A stretch of DNA of 40,159 nt, taken from positions 63,119-103,277 of the forward strand of contig RHPI01000638.1 in the NCBI GenBank assembly GCA_009103225.1, given 5' to 3'. The notes under the pieces are model-generated. The model searched no databases and had not been told where the DNA came from. It was given only the letters and a program-made list of their open reading frames with translations. The DNA comes from Chlorokybus atmophyticus (Eukaryota > Streptophyta > Chlorokybophyceae > Chlorokybales > Chlorokybaceae). The translations under genes and the position numbers were made by a program. Positions 32,710-40,159 of the stretch are shown here, one piece after another. Each line of letters opens with the position of its first letter. Position 1 is the first letter of the stretch.

Positions 32710-32823
32710 CTTGCATGTGCGTGTATTTGCATGTGTGTTGTTTGCATTGCAGTAATCACCTGTGGCGGATTGGGCAGTGTACAGGAGAGTTGACACCAGT
32801 GCCAGAGCGTGCCACAGTGCCAT
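26178..32823 (-). CDS. Secreted triple-malectin GH81 endo-beta-1,3-glucanase, 18 exons
   Basis: Exons from the 5' end: 32760-32823, 32213-32662, 31408-31838, 31169-31301, 30598-31040, 30341-30491, 29702-29907, 29520-29609, 29322-29396, 29026-29214, 28870-28928, 28266-28653, 27692-27943, 27491-27625, 27040-27309, 26670-26879, 26437-26577, 26178-26342. All are GT-AG and phase-consistent; 1283 residues. Order: signal peptide (1-20, ALVSTLLYTAQSA); malectin 1 (about 24-171, VIHAINAG); malectin 2 (172-325, VHLINSG); Ser/Pro linker (to 359); malectin 3 (360-515, FIYAINCGG); Pro/Ser linker (to 557); GH81 (558-1283). GH81 marks are PTNKFWTNLVVG, PYGFAVSHP, GMAYVTAMYSN, YDTAWKG, DHHYHWGY (1033-1040), YDWFAGHSW (1091-1099) and ESWSEDIN (1113-1120), which carries the Glu residues of the active-site segment. 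GH81 enzymes hydrolyse beta-1,3-glucan; malectin-type domains bind carbohydrate. A cell-wall or storage-glucan role is inferred. Introns carry long alternating purine-pyrimidine tracts. Confidence 0.92.
27392..27428. repeat. (GT)n microsatellite in glucanase intron
   Basis: A pure GT run inside the intron between exons 14 and 15 (27310-27490), flanked by GCGC and GTACGTG alternating sequence. Confidence 0.9.
27970..28255. repeat. Long alternating purine-pyrimidine tract in glucanase intron
   Basis: Almost the whole intron between exons 12 and 13 (27944-28265) is degenerate CACGCACGCATG / ACACATAC-type alternating sequence. It gives Cys/Val/His-rich open frames on both strands that are not genes. 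Confidence 0.8.
29941..30262. repeat. Long alternating purine-pyrimidine tract in glucanase intron
   Basis: Most of the 433-bp intron between exons 6 and 7 (29908-30340) is GTGCGTGCATGT-type sequence with a CACACG-type counterpart at 30120-30155. The two orientations could fold on each other. Confidence 0.8.
31860..32115. repeat. Alternating purine-pyrimidine tract in glucanase intron
   Basis: Most of the intron between exons 2 and 3 (31839-32212) is TGTGCATGTGTGCG-like low-complexity sequence. Confidence 0.75.
32664..32710. repeat. (GT)n-(GC)n microsatellite
   Basis: A (TG)n run from 32664 to 32700 is followed by ten alternating GC bases. On the transcribed strand it ends at the acceptor AG of glucanase exon 2, so the CA repeat stands where a polypyrimidine tract would be expected. 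Confidence 0.9.
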
Positions 32824-34659
32824 AGATAGCAGTGGGTGCCCAGCTCTGTTGAATGTTTGCACAATGTATCCGGTTCAACAATCAGACTGATCTCGTCGCT
32901 TTGACCAAAGGCTGCATTGGCCCACTAACACAGTCCAGCACGTGTGTGCCTATCCAGGACGTGTACATGACTGCCCTTGTCAGCTTACACACTTCATATG
33001 AGTGGTTTCAGGCTCAGGGTCCACAGCTAACAACACAGAAGATGTTTCACAAAATGCTGCTTGCACCACCCTCACCGAAGCGTCAACCCGCCTTGCCAGC
33101 CCTGCTGCGCCAACACTCAGGCCCTTTTACGTCAAGCTTCCGCTCCCCACTCAAGCATGCACGTCAACCATGCGGACTACCACCCCAACCTCAACGTCAC
33201 CGCCGCCGCCGCCGCCGCCTTAGCGCTCAGTACGTACGTACGCGCCCCAAACCAGCCGTACGGAGGCCACACCAGTCAACGATGAATTAGGCTCAACAAC
33301 AAGTCCAGACAATCGGTCAAAGGCGCTCTTCAAGTGTTACAAGTCGAGACCACTTGTCCGGTAGGTAGAGTTCTTAGGCCGGTAGACAGCGACGCCACCA
33401 TTCAACGTTTTGGTTGGGCGCGCGCGCGGTGTGCCGAACCGTCGGTCGGGGTGGGGTCCAATACGCCCAGGTGTACCTTCCTGCGAAATTGTACAGCGTG
33501 CGTTGCGCGGTTGGGCATCAAGACCGTGGCACGTGACGGTTGCTGGTTTGACACGCTCGGCTCACGTGATCAAGCCATCATGAAATTCGTGAGAATCTAT
33601 GTGATAAGTCATGGCCCAGGAGTCATGGGCCATGAGTCCCCAAAGCGATGAGTCGTGAGTCGTCATTAAAGCATTGCATGCACCCTTCAAGGTACTAACC
33701 TGTTAATTGCACCACACGTGCGTTCGAAAGCAGTGTAGGATATTGAGCTACGGGTAGTGTGGGGGTGTCTCAATTACATGCAATGTTGCACTTAACATCA
33801 ATTATACTTATTACATGTAAAATACAGCAAAATGGTCATTTATTATGCTTGATGCGATGATACACAATTTATACGTATCATTATTATGTAACATATGGCC
33901 TATAATGGTTAGTTTTTTTTACATATAATTAATCTTAAAAACGTATGTACACTGTGAGGAAATTTTTATCTTGTGTGCCGTTTGCATAATCTTGCATGTT
34001 ACATTGCTTTATGTGATGGTTACACAAATAAAATACATTTAGTTATTTGTGTACTTTGATGGCATGGTACTCAAAGTCACTATGATGTATATATGCATAT
34101 CTTTTTTAGGCATGCATAATTCACATTGAAGCTGCGCGGAGGCACTCTTAAAGACGGTGTGCATGATTTAAGCAAACAAGGCAAACGCAACACAACAGAG
34201 CAAATAATTCAACAAGGGCCAAGGTAGAGCTTACACACAAGACTTTAGCAACACACACCTTACGGTGTAGTTAGGACAATTAATTACACTCTTAGGTAGC
34301 AACAGGAGCAGCACGCGATGCAGAGGCACATCAGCTGTAACTATATGCAGAGCGCATGGGAACGCATGTGTATGTTATGCATAGCTACAGCAATATTCAA
34401 GAGGTTGGCTGAGTATCAAATACATTTGAAACAGTGTATAAAGGTTGAACATGTGTCAAGGTCAAATCTTATTGATAGTATGAATGCATGTTTGCAAGTG
34501 CGCTGCATTTCATGTTGCATATGACGGAAGGTCTTAGCTTGTCACCATGCACATTATCATGTTTTTGTTGCATGTGAACGCTATTTGATGTTTTGGTTTC
34601 ATTGATCCAAAGTACACGCACTTTTTAATATATCTTTTTGTTTGTATGGCATGAGACTA
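32824..34659. other. Intergenic stretch
   Basis: Upstream region of the glucanase gene (-) and 3' flank of the coiled-coil gene (-). It holds a (CCG)n run at 33201-33219, an inverted repeat CATGGCCCA-ggagtca-TGGGCCATG at 33610-33634, and AT-rich DNA from 33780 to 34120. Open frames (for example 32853-33290) lack domains and splice partners. Confidence 0.4.
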
Positions 34660-37600
34660 TTAACTTCTCATCAACATTAGCCGCTGCGAGTTCGACCTCG
34701 TGATAGGCAACGATGGGAGGCTATCACCAGGCATATGGACACTATGTACAATGCTGCTAGTTGATACAACACTACTGCTACTACTACTTTCTTTCAGCTT
34801 GTGACCACCAGAATCCTCAACACCCTCACGTGAGCCCATGCGTGACGACACGTATGCCTTTTCTAGCGCGCGTAGCACGGTGCCAACGCCACGGCTACCC
34901 ACCGGCAGCTTGAGGCCGTACAAGTTGGCAATCCTCTCGAGCTGCCGTGACATGCTCTCGGAAAGGGCGCTGTCTGTTTGATACAGAGACTGTCAGTCAG
35001 TGCGTGGGGCAACACATCATGTGTTGACGAGATGCAGAAACACACGCCTGTCTGTGCGTGCCCATGCTTGCTTACTTATGCACTTGCACGCTCACACGCG
35101 AATACACACACAGCCGCACATACATGCACACACCTTGACTGCTGGCGCTACTCGGCCGTTCCGTTTGCAAAGCGGGCCCGACGTCGGATTTGCTGCGCGG
35201 AGGCCGTCGCCATCCTGGCTTGACGTTGCCGCTGCTGTCTGCACTGTTGCTGTGTTTTGCGCTGTCATAAATTGCATTTGAGCTTGACGCAGAACGGTCT
35301 GAATCCCCTTCTGACCGCGTGTCTGCCAAGCACACACAAGAGCCATAAGCTGACTGCTGAGTCGACAGGGTTGTTTCACCCAGTGTCCGCGTTCGAGTTG
35401 CATTAAGATGTGAAGTACCCGATTCTGCAGAGGTGCGGTGCGAGGACATTTTCAAGCGCATGGCGCTCTTGAGAGCCCTTATCTGTGCCTCCTTTTCTGC
35501 ATGGCAAGCACATGCTGCATTGAGCGTACTGGCAAATAAATTGTGTGTGTGTGTGTGTGTGCGCTGCTATGTTAACCTGCAGTGGTTGCAGAGAGAAGCT
35601 GCGTGAGGTGCTGCACTTTGGCGTCTCGCTCCACGAGCACCTTGCCCAGGCTGTGCATCTGTGCAATTGGGGCTTGATTGAGTATAGGCCATCTATCACA
35701 TTTTCGCTCAACACAAACACACGCGCACGCAAGCACACATGCCCTCTTCATGCACCTGAGATTCCTTCTCGGCAACGAGGCCGGCGAGCTGCACGCACTC
35801 TGCGCGCTGCTTCACCAGCACGGACTGCATGCGCTCCATCTCCGCCTGCGCGTGGCTCGCATCTGCACACATGAACATATGATTTAGCATGTGATTGCGT
35901 GCACGTGACCCCTGCGTGACTGCTAGAGCACACAATCATGAACAGACGCAACAGATGTGACTATACCCGTGTCTGCTTGTGCAAGTGTGCCTATTGTCTG
36001 TGTGAACACCCTATGCATCTGTCATTCAAACTGTGACACTAGCGACGATTGTATCGTCACCCTTGACGTTATCTCCATTCGTGCCTGTATCTATAACTGT
36101 ACTCGTATCTGTGCAGATACAGATGCAGCACCAAGATTTGTATCTGTATCTGTGCCCATACGTGTACCTGTACATGTATCTGTAAATATGTATCTGAACG
36201 TACATCTGCAGCTGGTAGCATGTTTTGGGTAATGTATCCGTTATTCAATGTGATAGAAGACTGCTGCGGTGCAATGTAGCAGAATGTGCCTGACGGTGAG
36301 TAACACCACAAGTACTCAACCACATGAAACATCGGCAAGCCACTCACCGCGCTCCGCCACAGCCTGCTGCTGCTCCTTCTCCGCCACTTTTTGCATCATC
36401 CCTCTCAGTATCTCGTCCGCCCGCCCGCACGCCTCTCTTAGCTTCGCCACTGTGGCCGCCTGCTCCACATTAACCCTTCGCAGCTCCGATACTTCTTCCT
36501 GCGGGGCCGATGACAATGATATCGATGACATCCTCCTCTCTGCATCTGCCAGATGCATCTGCGCATCCCTCAGCTGTCCCTTCAGGTGGGCCGAGCGGGC
36601 CCTCGTGTTGCGCGCGCGGGACTTCGCGTCCACCTGCAGGGCTTTGATGTCTTCTTGAAGATGCGTGTATTCGGCTTCACGTGATTTGAGGTCCTCTTTC
36701 AAGTGAGCGTTCTTGTCTCTCATGCGGGTGATGTCGCCCTCACGTGCACGTATCTGCGTTAGTGCATTGGCCAGCTCTGTATCTTTCTCTTGTAGACGTT
36801 TCTCCATTGATGATATGTTCACTTGAGAAGCCTGCAAATTGCACTGAAGCTGATCTGCCAGGTGCTTTGCCCTAGCCTCAGACTCTGCTAGCTGATGTGT
36901 AACGTGGCTTTCCCTCTCTTCTAGCTTTCTACTCGCTGATATCTGCGCTCTAAGCTCGAACTCTACTGCTCGTTTCTCGGATACAACCACCTGCAGCTTC
37001 TCTTCTATCGCTGTCTTTGCTGATATCTCAGTCTCAAGATCAGACTCTACTTGTTGATGTTTGGATACCATCTCCTGAAGCTCAGTCTCCAGCTGCTGTG
37101 TTCCTGATATCGATGCTTGCAGCTGATGTCGCACGGTTTTGACTTTGTCGTCAAGGGCCTCTGCAATGCCCTCCGCAGCAGTCTTCGCCAACACCAGGTC
37201 CGCGCACTCGCCCTCCAACTGATCAACACGTTCTTGCAGCATTACCATATGCTTCCTCGCCGCACCCAAAGCCTACAACATGCACACGCACACACAAAGC
37301 TGTAAATATACATCCAACGTTTCAAACACCCTCTTTCACAATCATACACAACCGCACAACCACAACCCACCTCTTCAAGAGATGCATGAGACTCCTCTCT
37401 TCCCCTCCTCAAGCTCTCAATCTCCTCACGCAGCGTGCCCACAACTCTCCTCTCCTCATCAAGCCTCGCATGAACATCTTCAGCAATCCTCGCGTTGGCT
37501 TCTCGCTCCCGCACCTCCTCCGCCAGTTGGCAGTTGAGTTGTCTCACCCTCTCTTCCGCATCAGCTTGTGTGTGCATCAGACCCAACTCAGCTTCCCGTG

Positions 37601-39660
37601 CGCGCCTCTCGATATCCGCCAACTGAGTCTGATACTCGCTGAGTTCTTCCTTGAGTTGGGAGATATCTCTCTCCCTCTCCGCCAGCTGTGATTTGGTCTT
37701 GTCAGCAGAAGACAGAAGCGTTTTTATGAAACTGTCTCTCTCTACCAAGTGTTGGGTCAACTTAACAACTTGCTCATCCCTCTCTAGCAGCAGCCCTCTC
37801 ACACTCTCTATCTCCTTCTCATTGTTGATAGTGTCCATTTGCACTTGACCAAACTTGTTACTAACAATTTCAAGCTCAGCCTCTCTGTCTCCCAGTCGTC
37901 TCCTCACATGCAACAACTCAAGCTCCCTCTCCTCCAGCTTGTTGTTCCCACCCTGTATCTCATTGCTGGCATCCTGCAACCTGATATTGGCATCCTCCAG
38001 CTTGTTGTTGGCGTCCTCCAGCTTGTTGTTGAGCTCCTCCAGCTTGTTGTTGGCGTCCTGTAACTCATTGTTGAGGTGTTCAAGCCTGTTGTGGGCCTCC
38101 ACACCGGCAGCTTCAGCCGCCTCCCTCCGCCTCACCTCCGCTGCGAGAGCTTCCTCCTCCACTTTGAGCCTCTGTTGTTGCAATGAGATGCGCACGTTTA
38201 GAACCAGTAACAACAACCTGGTGCAAGTCCCGCGTGATGCACATAGCCACACTCTACCTTTTGCAGTGCTGGCGAGAGGGAGCGTATGCCTTGATTGACT
38301 TCGTCTTTCTCCCCGTCCTCCTCCTCCTCTTCCTCTTCCTCTTGTTGTTGTTGTTGTTCAGGGTTGATGATAGTCTGTTCTTGTGGAGAGCGGTTTGTTG
38401 TGGTTGAGGTTGGGTTTAGCCCGGGTTGTTGCTGGTCGGCGGTGGAGCAGCTAGTGCGCGGGGAGAAGGCGTCGGGAAGGTCGGCGAGCCAATCGCGACA
38501 GCGCTGCTCGTTGCGCTCGCGCTGTGCACACATGAGTGAGTAAGTAAGGGAGTAAGGGAGTGAGGTTGTCTGTGTACGTACGCGCACGTGTGCATGCGTG
38601 CATCTGTTTGCGTGTGAAGACGCATGCACGCACGCATTCCCATGCACGTGCGTATGACAATGCTTGCATGCGTGCATGCCCGCATGCATGTGTGTGCATG
38701 CGCGCGCGCGCAGGTGCGTGCGTGTGCACGTTCACGTGTGCATGTTGATCAAGCTTCCCGACAAGCATCTGTGTTCACCTGCAGGACAATAAGTTGTCCG
38801 AGCGCCCTCGCCATCTCCTCCCTCTCCTCGTCCCTCTCCATCTCCACATCCCTCAACCTACCAACACCATCACCATCACCACCACAACCACCACAACCAC
38901 CACAACCACCACCACCACCACAACAACAACAACAACAACATCAACATCATCATCTCTTACCTGCGCAGTGCGTCATCGCGTTCAGCGCGTGCGGCCGCGA
39001 GCATGGCGTCCGTTCCACTGGCGTGCTTGGTGTTGTAGTTGGTGTTGCTATGTTGTTGTGTCGTTGTGGTTGAGCGTGCGGATGAGACGGGACGACGCTC
39101 AAACATGATTGAACGCCTGCATGGGAATGAGAGAATGGAATGTTGTGTATCCTGACGTACGTGTTGATGTGTACATACAGACCTACTCTTCTTTACCGCG
39201 TGCTTGTTACGGTGTCACCGTTGTTTGTTACTGTGTTATGTGTGTGTTGTGTCGTGGTTTCTAAGTACCCCGCATACGTCACATACAGAGCATGCCCGTT
39301 GTGACTTGAATGCATACATATTGTTGCATGTTACAACGGTACAGCAGAGTACTGTCATTCTCGTATCAACAAGTGCATGTGAAAGAAACAGAGGTGCATA
39401 GGCGTTGCTGATAACATTGAACAAGACTCAGGAGCAACAAAGAAAAACATATTGCTCCTTTCTCAACTCTATGCTACGTCATCTCACCTTCCTGTGGGCG
39501 CATGAGGCAGTGTCTTATTGAGCTTGACATCCCCATTGCTGATAATGACATCCTCCGCCTTGTACGCTCTGTACTTCTCCTCGCCACCAACATTGTTGTT
39601 GTTGTTGTTGTGATGGGCGCCGCCGTCCATGTCCATGTACCCATCGCTCTCCTCCCGCAT
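34660..39660 (-). CDS. Long coiled-coil protein of unknown function, ten exons
   Basis: Exons from the 5' end: 39488-39660, 38961-39116, 38779-38857, 38258-38521, 37371-38171, 36348-37272, 35756-35862, 35577-35658, 35134-35496 and 34660-34973. All are GT-AG with matching phases; 1087 residues. The start at 39660 (MREESDGYMDMDGG) was chosen because the first exon joins in frame onto the RRSIMFERRP exon. The N-terminus is His/Asn-rich and low complexity, with a Gln/Glu-rich patch near 190-205. A nearly continuous coiled coil covers about 225-862 and includes exact-register heptads of the ANNKLED type (about 257-304). The tail is Ser-rich and likely disordered, with one compact segment LERIANLYGLKLPVGSRGVG near the C-terminus. 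Such proteins act as centrosomal/basal-body, Golgi or cytoskeletal scaffolds; which applies here is unknown. It could also be called myosin-tail-like or SMC-like by similarity searches, but no motor or ATPase is present. Confidence 0.85.
35542..35561. repeat. (GT)n microsatellite in coiled-coil gene intron
   Basis: Ten GT units inside the intron 35497-35576, just after the acceptor side of the next exon on the minus strand. Confidence 0.85.
36080..36215. repeat. Degenerate TGTATC/TGTACC hexamer repeat
   Basis: Within the 485-bp intron 35863-36347 of the coiled-coil gene, copies of TATCTGTA / TACCTGTA recur about every 6-12 bp, mixed with TGTGC. It is a decayed short tandem repeat. Confidence 0.6.
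37935..38090 (-). repeat. 21-bp tandem repeat encoding ANNKLED heptads
   Basis: A 21-bp unit is repeated with variation inside exon 5 of the coiled-coil gene (37371-38171) and encodes successive heptads such as ANNKLED and LNNKLEE. The DNA period matches one coiled-coil heptad, so expansion would lengthen the coil without losing register. Confidence 0.8.
38570..38745. repeat. Alternating purine-pyrimidine tract in coiled-coil gene intron
   Basis: Most of the intron 38522-38778 is GTGCATGCGTGC-type sequence, like the introns of the glucanase and dioxygenase genes. Confidence 0.75.
38864..38955. repeat. (ACC)n/(CAA)n trinucleotide tract in intron
   Basis: ACC, then CAA, then ATC triplet runs fill the intron 38858-38960 of the coiled-coil gene. 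Confidence 0.85.
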
Positions 39661-39881
39661 CGCCACGTCACCTCCACATCACGAGTGGCGGCGACAGCAC
39701 TGTGTCAATAATAAACCCATTTTTGGATCAGATTTTCGCACAGCACGTGACGCAACGATATCGGTGTGCGTTGGTACTCTGTCTTCAAGTCGATATCAAA
39801 GTCACGTGGCCTGGCGCTTTGGACTGACACGGCGCAACCAGACCAGGCCGAAGCGGCGGCGGTGAAGGTGAAGGAGGAGGG
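39661..39881. promoter_or_regulatory. Candidate divergent promoter with two CACGTG boxes
   Basis: CACGTG palindromes at 39744-39749 and 39803-39808 lie 59 bp apart between the start codon of the coiled-coil gene (39660, minus) and a possible start codon at 39882 (plus). CACGTG is the core of plant/algal G-boxes bound by bZIP and bHLH factors. The sites are certain; their function is inferred. Confidence 0.45.
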
Positions 39882-39952
39882 ATGGAGAGGGTGTCCACGT
39901 CGATGTCGGCAAGGGGGTTGTCGCCGCCGCGGACGGCGAGGAGGACGCACAG
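39882..39952 (+). CDS. Possible first coding exon of a divergent gene (partial)
   Basis: ATG at 39882 opens a 71-nt segment reading MERVSTSMSARGLSPPRTAR and ends at a good donor (AG|GTGAGC at 39952/39953) in phase 2. Ser/Arg composition would fit an N-terminal targeting peptide. The next exon was not found before the window ends in a GA repeat, so the gene remains unidentified and the call is tentative. Confidence 0.3.
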
Positions 39953-40078
39953 GTGAGCAATCAGGCTTGAATGCCGTGTGGTGCAATGACAGAGGTGTGT
40001 GATAGTTGGAGAGTGTGTTTAGGTAGTGGTACAATTGCTCTGATATGGGTGAGTAAGTATGTGTGCGTGTGCGTGTGC

Positions 40079-40082
<4 letters not shown>

Positions 40083-40159
<77 letters not shown>
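40083..40159. repeat. (GA)n microsatellite at window end
   Basis: A pure GA run preceded by GTGCGTGTGCGTGTGCGTGTG. It continues to the end of the window. Confidence 0.95.

Noticed and set aside
32853-33290. 145-codon + strand open frame upstream of the glucanase
   Set aside because: It includes a CCG microsatellite giving poly-Arg; no domain, and it lies in the expected promoter of a minus-strand gene.

Overview
The window is nuclear DNA from a photosynthetic eukaryote, most likely a green alga. The genes are broken by many short GT-AG introns of about 60-370 nt. Dinucleotide and trinucleotide microsatellites are dense, and long alternating purine-pyrimidine tracts fill several introns. One secreted protein carries algal or plant-style Ser-Pro-rich linkers, and a carotenoid cleavage dioxygenase resembles the CCD8 family. 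No operons, ribosome binding sites, CRISPR arrays or convincing tRNA/rRNA genes were seen. The organism assignment is inference; no marker in the window fixes the species.

Layout. 1-9650 is gene-poor DNA with inverted repeats, diverged tandem repeats and microsatellites. 9651-10765 holds a small gene on the + strand with a TATA box and AATAAA, encoding a Ser/Thr/Asn-rich protein of unknown function. 11666-13352 (-) is a six-exon D-lactate (D-2-hydroxyacid) dehydrogenase with two GC-AG introns. 14633-16803 (+) is a six-exon CCD8-like dioxygenase with all four iron-binding histidines. 16804-21013 is repeat-rich DNA with two assembly problems: an N gap inside an (AT)n tract, and an implausible 357-nt poly-C run. 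21014-22867 (-) is a seven-exon calmodulin-lysine N-methyltransferase. 23282-25738 (+), head-to-head with it, is an eight-exon membrane-anchored metallophosphatase of the PAP28/29-DCR2 type. 26178-32823 (-) is an 18-exon gene for a secreted protein of about 1283 residues with three malectin domains, Pro-rich linkers and a GH81 endo-beta-1,3-glucanase domain. 34660-39660 (-) is a ten-exon gene for a coiled-coil protein of about 1087 residues. 39882 onward (+) may begin a divergent gene whose promoter carries two CACGTG boxes.

The exon models were built by hand. Every chosen junction preserves reading phase, and each total coding length is a multiple of three. The genes do not look like one pathway; this is a mixed eukaryotic neighbourhood. 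The item I find most unusual is the triple-malectin GH81 protein. It joins a putative carbohydrate-binding module array to a beta-1,3-glucan hydrolase, and its intron phases suggest assembly by exon shuffling and domain duplication.
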